Assembly (NCBI GenBank): GCA_003241385.1
Contig: QFPO01000006.1
Location: 1-64,000, forward strand
Source of the DNA: Rhodanobacter denitrificans
Lineage (GTDB): Bacteria > Pseudomonadota > Gammaproteobacteria > Xanthomonadales > Rhodanobacteraceae
Direction: 5' to 3'
DNA: 64,000 nt
The position numbers and the translations under genes were made by a program. This document shows positions 25,044 to 33,864 of this stretch, in pieces (the stretch's first letter is position 1; every line of letters begins with the position of its first letter). The notes under the pieces are model-generated. The model was not told the DNA's origin. It ran no database searches and saw only the letters and a list, made by a program, of their open reading frames with translations.

Positions 25044-27592
25044 GAGTCGGGATGCGTCGGGGTCGGAGAATGGGGCTGCCCGCGCAGCGCGGCCGGGCCG
25101 CGATTGATCAGGCGGGTCAGATCGAGGAAGACGCCGGCCAGATGCACGCCGCCGGGCGCGGCCAGATAACGCGGCTTCCAGACCGGGCCGAACTTGTCCT
25201 TGTAGCGGCGCAGGCCTTCGAATCCGTAGAAGCGTTCGCCGTGGCCGGCCAGGAAGCCGAGCAGGCGCTGCGATCGTGCGGCCAGGCGATGGCGCGCCAT
25301 GCCCGACAGCGGCGCCATGCCGAGATTGAAGCTGCGATAGCCCTGCGCCTTGCCCCAGAGCATCAGTTCGATGAACAGGAAGTCCATGACGCCGCGCGGC
25401 GCGTCGGCGGCATGGCGCATCAGGTCGATCGACAGCTCGCCGCCGGCCGGCGCCGGCCACAGGTTCGCGAACGCGACCGGCGTGCCGTCGGCGGTCAGCG
25501 CGACCGCGGCCGGGAAGCGGCGCAAATAGTCCTCGTCGAAGAAGCCCAGCGAGAAGCCTTTCTCGCTGCCGGCCTTGAGCGCCAGCCACTGGTCGGAGAT
25601 GCGCCGCAGCGCCGGCAGCCACGCGCCGATCTCCTCGGCGGCCAGGTGCACGACGCGCAGCCCCTCGCGCTGGCCGCGATTGCGCGACTGGCGCAGCTCG
25701 GCGCGCGCGCTGCCCTCCAGGCCGAACGTGGTCAGGTCGACCACGGCCTCCTCGCCGAGCTTGACCAGGGCCAGGCCGAGGTCGAGATAGGCTTCCAGAT
25801 CCTCGCGCTCGACCTGGTAGAACACGCAGCGCAGATCGCGCTGATCGGCCATCTCGCGGAATGTCCAGCGCAGCCGCGCGCGTTCATCGGGCGAGCCGAG
25901 CGGATCGCCCATCGCGATCAGCGAGCGTCCGCCCTGACGGAACATCAGCAGACCGGTGTCGCCGGTCGTCAGCAGCGCCTTGTCGCCGAGATAGGCCAGA
26001 TTGGCCTGGCTGCGCGCCGCCGCGTCGATCCGCGGCCTGAGTGCGTCGAGCTGCTCGCGGTCCGGCAGCGGATCGCGGCGCGGCGCCGGCCGCAGCAGCT
26101 GCCACAGTGCGACCAGCGACAGCACGATCACCACGGCCAGCAGGGCGCGCAGCGCGCGCGGCGCGTCGCCGCTGAGCTCGAACTGCCACCACAGCCGGTT
26201 GCGATACGGCACGTTGCGGTACGCGAACAGCATCAGCCAGCCGGTACCGAGCACGACCAGGGCGACGTTGCGCCACCAGAGCGGGCTGAAGCGTGCCTCG
26301 AGCACCGCCGCGGGGCGCGAGAAGTGGCTGCGTCCGGCCAGCAGCAGCGCGGCCAGCACGACGAACGCCGCGATCAGCAGCGGCGGGTCGCCGCGAATCA
26401 GCGCGATCGGCACGCCGGCCGCGAGCACGCCGAGCGTCAGCAGCCAGGCGCCGTGGCTGCAGCGCTGGATGCCGAGCGCGAGCACGAGCAGGAACACGCC
26501 GAGCAGGCTGCCGAGCAGATGCGACAGCTCCAGCAGCGGCAGCGGCGCCGAGACCACGGTCTGCTCGGGCACCGGCAGCACGCCGGCCACCAGCAGCCAG
26601 GCGCCGGCCGTGAACACCGCCGCCGCCGCCACGGCCGGGATCACCGAGGCGGCCAGCCGCGAGAAGCGGCGAGCCGTGCCGCCGGCGCTCCAGAGCACCA
26701 TGCCGGCCAGCGCCAGCAGCAGCGGGACCACGTAGTAGATGAGGCGATAGGCGACGATCGAGGCGAGCAGGGCGTTGCGATCGATCTGCGGCAGCGTCCG
26801 GATCAGCGTCCACTCGAACACGCCGAGGCCGGCCGGTACGGTCGAGATCACGCCGGCGAGGATCGCGATCACGTAGCTGCCGGCGAACTCGACGAAAGGC
26901 GGCGCGCCGTCCGGCAACATCACGTACAGCGCACCGGCCGCGCAGCACAGCTCGGCGGCACTGATCAGCAATGCGAGGCCGGCGACGCGCCGGCTCGGCA
27001 GCCGCAGCGAGATCCGGCCGACCGACAGCTGGCGCGGCTGGCGGCCGAGCGCGATCAGGCCGGCCGCCAGCACACCGAGGATCACGATGCCCAGTCCGCG
27101 CCAGAACGTCGCCTCGCCCGGCAGCACCGCGGCCAGATGGGCCGGCGCCGCGGCCAGCGTCAGGCCGGTCAGGCTCCAGGCGCCGAGCAGGAAGGCCAGA
27201 CTGACGTGCACGGCGATCCGGCCGACGTCGGCCAGGCCGACACCGGCATCGCCGTAGCCCTTCAGGCGCACCGTGCCGCCGGTCAGCGGCGCCAGACCGA
27301 GACTGTGGCCGAGCGCATTGGCGACGAACGAGGTCGCCGCGAGGCGGGCAGGGGCGACGTGTTTGTCGACCAGGGCCAGGCCCTGGCGGTCGAACAGCAC
27401 CAGCAGGGCGTAGCTGGCCAGCGTCAGGCCCAGGCCGGCCGCCAGCGCGCGCAGCGGGACCGCGCGCAGCTCGGCCATCAGCTGATCCCAGTGCGTATCG
27501 CGGAACTCGTGTTCGAGCGCGTAGAGCGCCAGCGCGACCACCAGGACACCGAGCACGCTGCGCAGACGCGTCGGCGAGAAGGGCAGTTTCAC
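25040..27592 (-). CDS. mprF: lysyl-phosphatidylglycerol synthetase MprF/LpiA
   Basis: About 850 residues from GTG 27592, chosen because the first membrane helix starts 10 residues later. ATG 27637 would add 15 non-conserved residues; neither has a clear ribosome site. The first 500-plus residues are a run of about 14 transmembrane helices, the flippase part. The C-terminal 300 residues are the cytosolic GNAT-like transferase: GDTGLLMFRQGGRSLIAMGD, VDLTTFGLEGS, ELRQSRNRGQREGL and KDKFGPVWKPRYL. It transfers an amino acid, usually lysine, from tRNA to phosphatidylglycerol and moves the product outward, lowering surface charge against cationic peptides. It is coupled to acvB, divergent from the glycosylation operon and close to phoPQ. 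Confidence 0.9.
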   Translation of the reverse strand: MKLPFSPTRLRSVLGVLVVALALYALEHEFRDTHWDQLMAELRAVPLRALAAGLGLTLASYALLVLFDRQGLALVDKHVAPARLAATSFVANALGHSLGLAPLTGGTVRLKGYGDAGVGLADVGRIAVHVSLAFLLGAWSLTGLTLAAAPAHLAAVLPGEATFWRGLGIVILGVLAAGLIALGRQPRQLSVGRISLRLPSRRVAGLALLISAAELCCAAGALYVMLPDGAPPFVEFAGSYVIAILAGVISTVPAGLGVFEWTLIRTLPQIDRNALLASIVAYRLIYYVVPLLLALAGMVLWSAGGTARRFSRLAASVIPAVAAAAVFTAGAWLLVAGVLPVPEQTVVSAPLPLLELSHLLGSLLGVFLLVLALGIQRCSHGAWLLTLGVLAAGVPIALIRGDPPLLIAAFVVLAALLLAGRSHFSRPAAVLEARFSPLWWRNVALVVLGTGWLMLFAYRNVPYRNRLWWQFELSGDAPRALRALLAVVIVLSLVALWQLLRPAPRRDPLPDREQLDALRPRIDAAARSQANLAYLGDKALLTTGDTGLLMFRQGGRSLIAMGDPLGSPDERARLRWTFREMADQRDLRCVFYQVEREDLEAYLDLGLALVKLGEEAVVDLTTFGLEGSARAELRQSRNRGQREGLRVVHLAAEEIGAWLPALRRISDQWLALKAGSEKGFSLGFFDEDYLRRFPAAVALTADGTPVAFANLWPAPAGGELSIDLMRHAADAPRGVMDFLFIELMLWGKAQGYRSFNLGMAPLSGMARHRLAARSQRLLGFLAGHGERFYGFEGLRRYKDKFGPVWKPRYLAAPGGVHLAGVFLDLTRLINRGPAALRGQPHSPTPTHPDS

Positions 27593-27748
27593 GCAGTGTG
27601 GGTTCGGTCGATCCGGCGATCCGGGGGCGCCGTGCATGCTACTGCGGCGAACCCCGCCTTGGCACGCGACGGTGCGGGGCGTCGGTCCGTCATTCAGCTT
27701 GCCGGGGGCGGCCCGTGTGCGGACCGGCCCGGCGACACGACACGGTGT

Positions 27749-27768
27749 GCAAAGCAACATCGCTTTGC
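27749..27768. promoter_or_regulatory. inverted repeat in the mprF / gtrB divergent promoter
   Basis: GCAAAGC (27749-27755) and GCTTTGC (27762-27768) are perfect 7-base arms around AACATC. It lies 36 bases before the ATG at 27805 and about 157 bases from the mprF start, in a locally less GC-rich patch followed by GGTTATTCC. It may be an operator for one or both divergent units, or a small hairpin in the leader of the glycosyltransferase mRNA. Confidence 0.35.
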
Positions 27769-27804
27769 GCAGAATGCGGTTATTCCCCAGGCGATTCCCG
27801 ATCG

Positions 27805-28845
27805 ATGGTTCCGAACGCGCCCCTGTTTCCGACACCGGCGGGCCACCGCGCGCCCCAGCTGAGCGTCGTGGTGCCCTGCTACAACGAGGAAGCGGTCATC
27901 GGCCAGACGCACCAGCGGCTGGCCGCGGCCTGCGCCTCCGCGGTCGGCGACGACTACGAGATCGTCTACGTCGACGACGGTTCGCGCGACACCACCTGGC
28001 CGCTGCTCGAGTCGATCGCCCGGGCCGATGCCCACGTCGTCGCGGTCTCGCTGTCGCGCAACTTCGGCCACCAGCTCGCGCTGAGCGGCGGCCTGTCGGT
28101 CGCGCGCGGCGAGCGCATCCTGATGATCGACGCCGACCTGCAGGATCCGCCCGAGCTGCTCGGCGAGATGATGCGGCGCATGGACGCCGGCGCCGACGTC
28201 GTCTACGGCCTGCGCACCGAACGCGAAGGCGAGACCGCGTTCAAGAAGTCGAGTGCGCGGCTGTTCTACCGCACGCTCAACCGGCTGACCGACCTGCCGA
28301 TTCCCGAGAACGTCGGCGATTTCCGCCTGATCAACCGCCGCGTGCTCGACGCGCTGCTCGCAATGCCCGAGCAGCACCGCTTCGTGCGCGGCCTGATCGC
28401 GTGGCTCGGCTTCCGCCAGGAGGCGCTGCCGTACGTGCGCCATGCGCGCGCGGCCGGCGAGACCAAGTATCCGCTGCGGCGCATGCTCAAGCTCGCGGCC
28501 GACGCGATCACCGGTTTCTCGGTGCGTCCGCTGCGCGTCAGCATCCTGTTCGCCGGGCTCTCGTTCGGCGTGGCGCTGGCGATCCTGGCCTATGCGCTGG
28601 TGTCGTGGATGCTCGGCGACACCGCGCGTGGCTGGACCAGTCTGATCATCATCGTCGCGCTGTTCTCTGGCGTGCAGCTGCTGTGCCTGGGCATCATCGG
28701 CGAGTACCTCGGCCGGATGTTCATGGAGCTCAAGCGCAGGCCGTTGTTCGTGTTCCGCGAGATCAGGACGCGCGAAGGCGGCATCGATGCGGTGCCTGCG
28801 TCCGTGCCGCACCGCGCCGCGCGCGCGCCAGAGACCGCTCCGTGA
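27805..28845 (+). CDS. GtrB/DPM1-like polyprenyl-phosphate glycosyltransferase
   Basis: 346 residues. ATG 27805 was preferred to earlier in-frame starts because the GT2 domain (LSVVVPCYNEEAVIGQTHQ) begins about 17 residues later. DADLQDPPELL carries the DxD metal site. NFGHQLALSGGL and YGLRTEREGE are typical of the ArnC/GtrB/DPM1 group. Two C-terminal transmembrane helices (about 240-265 and 275-300) anchor it. Such enzymes load a sugar onto undecaprenyl phosphate on the cytoplasmic face. The next gene starts inside its stop codon (GTGA), so it is coupled to a membrane glycosyltransferase that could use the product on the periplasmic side. Confidence 0.88.
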   Translation: MVPNAPLFPTPAGHRAPQLSVVVPCYNEEAVIGQTHQRLAAACASAVGDDYEIVYVDDGSRDTTWPLLESIARADAHVVAVSLSRNFGHQLALSGGLSVARGERILMIDADLQDPPELLGEMMRRMDAGADVVYGLRTEREGETAFKKSSARLFYRTLNRLTDLPIPENVGDFRLINRRVLDALLAMPEQHRFVRGLIAWLGFRQEALPYVRHARAAGETKYPLRRMLKLAADAITGFSVRPLRVSILFAGLSFGVALAILAYALVSWMLGDTARGWTSLIIIVALFSGVQLLCLGIIGEYLGRMFMELKRRPLFVFREIRTREGGIDAVPASVPHRAARAPETAP

Positions 28846-30056
28846 CGGCGGCTCGCGGCGCCCGCAGCGCCGGCACGTCCGCGATCCCGATGCCGGGCGG
28901 CAGCCGCGTGCCGACGATCGCCGCGAGGCTCGCGCCGCTGCTGGCGCGGATCGCCGCCAGCCCGGTCACGGCGATTCTCGCGCTGTATGCGGTATCGAGA
29001 CTGGCCCTGCTGGCGATCGGCGGACTGACCGTCGGCGCGATCGACTCCACGGTCTATCTCGACACCGGGCGCTCGCTGCTGTGTCGCTGGGACTGCGGCT
29101 GGTATCTGGAGATCGTGCGCCACGGCTACTCGGCGATCAGCCCGGTCGATCAGCCCGGACAGACCACGCTGGCGTTCTTTCCGGTCTATCCGCTGCTGAT
29201 CGGTGCGGTATCGGCCGCGCTCGGCATCGACGTGCTGCCGGCCGCACTGCTGATCTCGAATCTGTGCTTCGTCGGCGCGCTAATCTACATTTACCGCTAC
29301 GCCCAGCTGCTCGGATGCTCGCGTCCGGTCGGCCTGCTCGCGGTGGCGCTGATCTGCTTCGTGCCGCAGGGCTTCGTGTTCTCGGCGGCGTATACGGAGA
29401 GCCTGTTCCTGCTGCTGCTGGCCGGCGCCATGTATCACGTGCGGCGCGGTCAGTTCCTGGTCGCCGGCCTGCTCGCGGCCGCGCTGTCGGGCGTCCGCGC
29501 CAACGGCGTGTTCTTCGTGTTCTTCATGCTGTTCTGGATCGTGCGGCAGTTCGGTGTGAGCGCGTTCCTGATGCCGTGGCGGCGCCCGCAGCTGTTCGTG
29601 CCGATCGTGCTGGCACCGCTCGGTCTGTTCTGCTTCTGGGCCTATTGCTTCGCGCTGACCGGCGATGCGTTCGCTCAGGCCTCGAGCGTCGCGCACGGTT
29701 GGGGCTGGCACTCGGACCTGCCGTGGATCAACGTGCTGTCGCATCTGCGTACTGGCGGACTGGCCACGTTCTGGGTGCTGTGCAGTCTGGCCGCGTTCGC
29801 AGCTTCGCTGCTGCTGCTGAGACTCAGGTTCTACGAAGAGTTCGGCCTGTGCCTGATGATCCTGCTGCTGCTGTGGAGCGGACAGATTCCGAACTCGCTG
29901 CTGCGCTACTGCATCGTGCTGTTTCCGATCGCGATCGGCCTGGCCCGCCATCTGGACGGCCGGCCACTGACGAGCGCGGCCGTGTTCTCGTGTTTCGCCC
30001 TGCTCAACGGATTTCTGATGACCGCATGGACACTCGGCAAGTCGATCACGATCTGA
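28842..30056 (+). CDS. PIG-V-like integral membrane glycosyltransferase
   Basis: 404 residues from GTG 28842 in a GTGA overlap with the previous gene. An ATG at 28890 would give 388. It has about 10 hydrophobic helices. The first periplasmic loop has RWDCGWYLEIVRHGY, where the Asp-rich loop matches the catalytic W-D-x-x-W/Y pattern of GT-C mannosyltransferases such as PIG-V. Next come LAFFPVYPLLI and a VFSAAYTESLFLLLLAGAM segment also seen in PIG-V relatives. It would use a lipid-linked sugar made by the upstream GtrB-like enzyme and transfer it to an unknown periplasmic acceptor, perhaps O-antigen, a glycolipid or a protein. Confidence 0.82.
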   Translation: MTAARGARSAGTSAIPMPGGSRVPTIAARLAPLLARIAASPVTAILALYAVSRLALLAIGGLTVGAIDSTVYLDTGRSLLCRWDCGWYLEIVRHGYSAISPVDQPGQTTLAFFPVYPLLIGAVSAALGIDVLPAALLISNLCFVGALIYIYRYAQLLGCSRPVGLLAVALICFVPQGFVFSAAYTESLFLLLLAGAMYHVRRGQFLVAGLLAAALSGVRANGVFFVFFMLFWIVRQFGVSAFLMPWRRPQLFVPIVLAPLGLFCFWAYCFALTGDAFAQASSVAHGWGWHSDLPWINVLSHLRTGGLATFWVLCSLAAFAASLLLLRLRFYEEFGLCLMILLLLWSGQIPNSLLRYCIVLFPIAIGLARHLDGRPLTSAAVFSCFALLNGFLMTAWTLGKSITI

Positions 30057-30652
30057 GCACGGCTCCGGCGCTTGGCCGCTGGCTGCTGCTCGCGCTGCTG
30101 GCCGCGATCGGCTGCGGCTACCTGGCCGCGTTCGCGTTCTTCGTCGGGCACAGCGAGGATTTCGTCGAGCGGCAGATCGACGAGCGCGTCGCTCGCGAGG
30201 TCTGCACGCAGCGCTCGGCGTTGCCGCTGCAGCTGATGCTGGGAGAGGGAAGCGCCGACCTCGCGCGGCTCGGCAGCGGCTGGCATGCGCCCGAAGCCAG
30301 CGGCATCTGGACGCGCGACGAGGACGCGTCGCTGATTCTCCACGTGCCGACCGAGCGCGATCTGACGCTCGACGTGGAGCTGCGCAGCTTCGTCGCGCGG
30401 CGGCATCCGCAGGTGGACGTCGAGCTGCTCGCCAACGGTACGCCGCTGGCGCGCTGGGAGACGCGGCCCGGACACGATCGCGTCGACGAACGCGTCAGGC
30501 TGCCGCGTGCCGCGCTCGGCGACGGCTGCGTCAAGCTCACGTTCCGCGTCGACTCGCCGGCCTCGCCGCTGTCCAAGCGCGCCGGACCGGACATGCGCCG
30601 TCTCGGCGTCTTCGTCTCGCGGCTGACGCTGGCGCCCGCCGAGGCGTCTTGA
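30026..30652 (+). CDS. single-pass membrane protein of the glycosylation operon
   Basis: 208 residues. Its ATG lies 31 bases inside the end of the previous gene, so it is translationally coupled. A short cytoplasmic start is followed by one transmembrane helix (about 19-41) and a periplasmic domain of about 165 residues. The domain has alternating beta strands (SLILHVPTERDLTLDVELRS, VDVELLANGTPLARWE, VKLTFRVDSP) and looks like a beta-sandwich or carbohydrate-binding-like fold. I recognise no family. Membership of a GtrB/PIG-V operon suggests an accessory or acceptor-recognition role, which is inference only. Confidence 0.75.
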   Translation: MDTRQVDHDLSTAPALGRWLLLALLAAIGCGYLAAFAFFVGHSEDFVERQIDERVAREVCTQRSALPLQLMLGEGSADLARLGSGWHAPEASGIWTRDEDASLILHVPTERDLTLDVELRSFVARRHPQVDVELLANGTPLARWETRPGHDRVDERVRLPRAALGDGCVKLTFRVDSPASPLSKRAGPDMRRLGVFVSRLTLAPAEAS

Positions 30653-30707
30653 GTACCGGCACCGCCTCGCTCAAGCTCGCCTCCTCGCCCGTCGGGAATC
30701 GGCCAGC

Positions 30708-31148
30708 ATGACGTTCTCGGAGCTTCCGCTGCTCGCCACCGCGGCCGAGCTGCAGCATCTGGTTTCGCACGAGGCGGCCTTCACCCGCGCCTACGGTTTC
30801 GTCGTCGTGCGCGCGGCACCGGGCCTGTGCGAGCTCGAGGTGCCGCATCTGCCGCATTTCGAACGCCCCGGCGGCATCGCCAGCGGCCAGGTGCTGATGA
30901 ATGCCGCCGATGTCGCGATGTGGCTCGCGATCAAGACCGTGCGCGGCCTGGATGATCCTTCGGTGACCGGTCACATGCAGACACAGTTCCTGCGCAGCGT
31001 CCGCTGCGAGGCGTTCCGCTGCGAGGCGAGGCTGATCAGCCTGGCGCGGCGCACCGCCTACGGCGAGGCGCGCTGTCTCGATCTGCGCGGCGGACTGCTC
31101 GCGCATCACACGCTGACCTTCGTGATGCCGGCGCCCATCGAGTCCTGA
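30708..31148 (+). CDS. PaaI-like hotdog thioesterase
   Basis: 146 residues forming one hotdog fold: a long central helix around GGIASGQVLMNAADVAMWLAI and strands MQTQFLRSVRCEAFRCEARL and CLDLRGGLLAHHTLTFVMP. The usual Asp/Glu of acyl-CoA thioesterases may be represented by Asp in NAADVAM. The substrate is unknown. It starts 56 bases after the glycosylation operon and may be its last gene, or be monocistronic. It is convergent with hisI. Confidence 0.75.
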   Translation: MTFSELPLLATAAELQHLVSHEAAFTRAYGFVVVRAAPGLCELEVPHLPHFERPGGIASGQVLMNAADVAMWLAIKTVRGLDDPSVTGHMQTQFLRSVRCEAFRCEARLISLARRTAYGEARCLDLRGGLLAHHTLTFVMPAPIES

Positions 31149-31167
31149 GGCCGGACGCTGCGGCCTT

Positions 31168-31782
31168 TCAGCGCGAGCGGTCGCGCGCCGCGAGCTCGCC
31201 GACGACGTCGGCCAGCGACAGATCGCTCGCGCGCAGCAGCACGATCAGATGGAACAGCAGATCGGCCGCCTCCGCGCGCAGCTCGTCGCGATCGCCGCCG
31301 ACCGCCGCCAGTGCGGTCTCGACGCCTTCCTCGCCGACTTTCTGCGCCTGCCGCTTGCGGCCGCGTGCGAACAGGCCGGCGACGTAGCTGGTCTGCGGAT
31401 CGGCGCTGCGCCGCGCGTCGATCAGGGCCTCGAGCCGGTTGAGCCACGGATGCGCGTCGCCGTCGCCGTCGAAGCAGCTGGCCGCGCCGGTATGACAGGT
31501 CGGACCGGCCGGCCGCGCCTGGCACAGCACGCTGTCGTGGTCGCAGTCCAGCGCTAGCGAGACCAGCTCGAGCACGTGGCCGGAGCTCTCGCCCTTCTTC
31601 CAAAGCCGGCCGCGGCTGCGCGAGTGGAAATGCACCTGGCCGCTCGCGAGCGTCGCCGCCAGGGCCTCGCGGTCGGCGTAGCCGAGCATCAGGACACGGC
31701 CGTCGTGGGCGTGCTGGACGATCACCGGCACCAGGCCGCCGCCCTTGTCCCAGTCGATCCGGTCGATCAGGTCGCCGCTCAC
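31168..31782 (-). CDS. hisI: bifunctional HisIE: phosphoribosyl-AMP cyclohydrolase / phosphoribosyl-ATP pyrophosphatase
   Basis: 204 residues from a GTG overlapping the hisF stop (GTGA). The N-terminal HisI domain has LVPVIVQHAHDGRVLMLGYAD, SRGRLWKKGESSGH, the metal segment DCDHDSVL and zinc cysteines (CQARPAGPTCHTG). The C-terminal HisE domain (about 115-204) has QKVGEEGVETALAA and EAADLLFHLIVLL. It catalyses steps 2 and 3 of histidine synthesis and is the last gene of the operon. Confidence 0.95.
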   Translation of the reverse strand: MSGDLIDRIDWDKGGGLVPVIVQHAHDGRVLMLGYADREALAATLASGQVHFHSRSRGRLWKKGESSGHVLELVSLALDCDHDSVLCQARPAGPTCHTGAASCFDGDGDAHPWLNRLEALIDARRSADPQTSYVAGLFARGRKRQAQKVGEEGVETALAAVGGDRDELRAEAADLLFHLIVLLRASDLSLADVVGELAARDRSR

Positions 31783-32555
31783 AACCGCACCTCGATGCCG
31801 CGCGCGGCCAGATAGCGCTTCAGGTCGCCGATGCGGATCTCGCCGCTGTGGAACACGCTGGCGGCGAGCGCCGCGTCGGCCTCGCCGCGCTCGAAGATCT
31901 CGGCGAAGTGCTCGGGTGCGCCGGCGCCGCCGGACGCGACCAGCGGCAGCCGCGTCGCCGCGCGCACGGCCGCCAGCTGCGCATGCGCATAGCCGCCGCG
32001 CACGCCGTCGGCGCGGATCGCGTTGAGCACGATCTCGCCGGCGCCGCGCTCGCCGATCTCATGGACCCAGCCGAGCAGGTCGCGACCGCTGTCGGATGCG
32101 CGGTCGGGGCGTCCGCTGTCGGCGATCACGCGCCAGCTGCCGTGATCGTCGCCCGCCGCGTCGACGTCGATGCCGATCACCACGCACTGGCTGCCGAAGC
32201 GGGCGGCCAGCTGGTCGATCAGTTCGGGTCGGGCCAGGGCCGGGCTGTTGACCGAGATCTTGTCGGCGCCGGCAGCCAGCACCTGCTCGGCATCGGCGAC
32301 CGACCGGATGCCGCCGGCGACGCAGAACGGGATGTCGAGCTCGCCGGCGACGCGCGCGATCCAGCCGGTGTCGACACGCCGGCCCTCGGGGCTGGCGGTG
32401 ATGTCGTAGAACACGAGCTCGTCGGCGCCTTCCTCGGCGTAGCGGCGCGACAGCTCGAGGATGTCGCCGACCACGCGATGGTCGCGGAAGCGCACGCCCT
32501 TGACGACTGCGCCGCCGGCGACGTCGAGGCACGGAATCAGACGGTGCGCGAGCAT
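31779..32555 (-). CDS. hisF: imidazole glycerol phosphate synthase cyclase subunit HisF
   Basis: 258 residues, a standard (beta/alpha)8 barrel. It begins MLAHRLIPCLDVAGGAVVKG, with catalytic Asp in CLDV and a second in IGIDVDAAG. GDILELSRRYAEEGADELVF, GGIRSVADAEQVLAAGADK and ASGGAGAPEHF are phosphate and barrel motifs. It closes the imidazole ring using ammonia delivered by HisH. Its ATG lies 19 bases inside hisA, and it ends in a 4-base overlap with hisI. Confidence 0.96.
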   Translation of the reverse strand: MLAHRLIPCLDVAGGAVVKGVRFRDHRVVGDILELSRRYAEEGADELVFYDITASPEGRRVDTGWIARVAGELDIPFCVAGGIRSVADAEQVLAAGADKISVNSPALARPELIDQLAARFGSQCVVIGIDVDAAGDDHGSWRVIADSGRPDRASDSGRDLLGWVHEIGERGAGEIVLNAIRADGVRGGYAHAQLAAVRAATRLPLVASGGAGAPEHFAEIFERGEADAALAASVFHSGEIRIGDLKRYLAARGIEVRL

Positions 32556-33274
32556 GCGGCGATCTCCTCCAGCGGCAGGCTGCCATCGAGCAGGGCGGTG
32601 CCGGCGACGCAGGCGACGACGCCGGTGCCACGCAGCGCGGCCACATCGGCCCCGTGCCTGACGCCGCCCGACGCAATCCAGGCCAGGCCGGGCCAGCGGC
32701 CGGCCAGCATCCGGTACAGCACGAGGTTGGGACCTTCGCCCATGCCGTCGTGCGCGATGTCGGTGCTGAGCACGTGGCGCAGGCCGCGCTCGGCGAGCAT
32801 GTCCAGCAGTTCGGCGACGTCGGCGTCGCCGGCGGCCTGCCAGGCGTCGACGGCCGGCAGCCAGCGGCCCTGCGCGTCGCGCAGCAGATCGAGCGCCAGG
32901 CACAGCCGGTCGGCGCCGAACGCGTCGAGCCAGGCCGCGAATGTATCGGGCTCGCGGATCGCGACGCTGCCGACGACCACGCGCGCGACGCCGGCCGCGA
33001 GCAGGCGCTCGACATCGGCGCGGCTGCGCACGCCGCCGCCGGCCTGGACCGCCGCGCCGAGCGCGGCGATGCGTCCGAGCAGCTCGGTCTGCAGCGGACG
33101 GCGCGCGCGTGCGCCGTCGAGATCGACCAGATGCAGCCAGCGTGCGCCGGCGTCGAGGTAGTGCCGCGCGAGCTCGACCGGGTCGTGGTCGAACTGCCGG
33201 CTGCGCTCGAAGTCGCCCTGGCGCAGACGCACCACGCGCCCCTCGCGCAGATCGATGGCGGGAATGATCAGCAT
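32537..33274 (-). CDS. hisA: ProFAR isomerase HisA
   Basis: 245 residues. The barrel begins MLIIPAIDLREGRVVRL with the catalytic Asp, and the second catalytic Asp is in STDIAHDGMGEGPN. Phosphate motifs are QAGGGVRSRADVERLLAAG and ASGGVRHGADV. It carries out step 4 of the pathway. The ATG at 33274 overlaps the end of hisH by seven bases. Longer readings upstream would only duplicate hisH in another frame. Confidence 0.96.
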   Translation of the reverse strand: MLIIPAIDLREGRVVRLRQGDFERSRQFDHDPVELARHYLDAGARWLHLVDLDGARARRPLQTELLGRIAALGAAVQAGGGVRSRADVERLLAAGVARVVVGSVAIREPDTFAAWLDAFGADRLCLALDLLRDAQGRWLPAVDAWQAAGDADVAELLDMLAERGLRHVLSTDIAHDGMGEGPNLVLYRMLAGRWPGLAWIASGGVRHGADVAALRGTGVVACVAGTALLDGSLPLEEIAACSRTV

Positions 33275-33864
33275 GGCGTCGAGAAGAAGTTGGACAGGAC
33301 ACGGCGGCCGGCGGCCGCGGATTTCTCCGGATGGAACTGCACGCCGTGGACGGCGCCGGCGCGGACCGCAGACGCGAACGCGGTGCCGTAGTCGGTGCGC
33401 GCCTGCAGCGTCGCGTCGACCGGCGCGGCGTAGCCGTGCACGAAATAGAACCAGGCGTCGTCGTCGATGCCGTCGAACAGCGCCGCACCGGGCAGCGCAT
33501 GCGCGCGGTTCCAGCCCATGTGCGGCCAGCGCGGCTCGGCCGGCAGGCGCCGCACCCGGCCCGGCAGCACGCCGAGGCATTCGGTGTCGTCCTCCTCGGA
33601 GCCCTCGAACAGCAGCTGCATGCCGAGACAGATGCCGAGCAGCGGCTGGCCGAGCGTACGGATCAGCCGGTCGACGCCGCGTGCACGCAGACTGCGCATC
33701 GCATGGCCGGCGGCGCCGACACCGGGCAGGATCAGGTGACTGGCCGCGCCGACGCGGGCCGGATCGTCGCTGACCTCGGCCTCGACGCCGATCCGCAGGC
33801 AGGCCTGGCGCAGCGAGCCGAAGTTGGCGCCGCTGCCGGGAATGATGACGGCGCGCACGTTCAT
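33268..33864 (-). CDS. hisH: imidazole glycerol phosphate synthase glutaminase subunit HisH
   Basis: 198 residues, a class I glutamine amidotransferase. The nucleophile is Cys79 in LGICLGMQLLFEGSEED, with His178 and Glu180 in VQFHPEKS completing the triad. LPGVGAAGHAM supplies the oxyanion-region loop. It produces ammonia for HisF. It starts in a 4-base overlap with hisB. Confidence 0.95.
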   Translation of the reverse strand: MNVRAVIIPGSGANFGSLRQACLRIGVEAEVSDDPARVGAASHLILPGVGAAGHAMRSLRARGVDRLIRTLGQPLLGICLGMQLLFEGSEEDDTECLGVLPGRVRRLPAEPRWPHMGWNRAHALPGAALFDGIDDDAWFYFVHGYAAPVDATLQARTDYGTAFASAVRAGAVHGVQFHPEKSAAAGRRVLSNFFSTPC

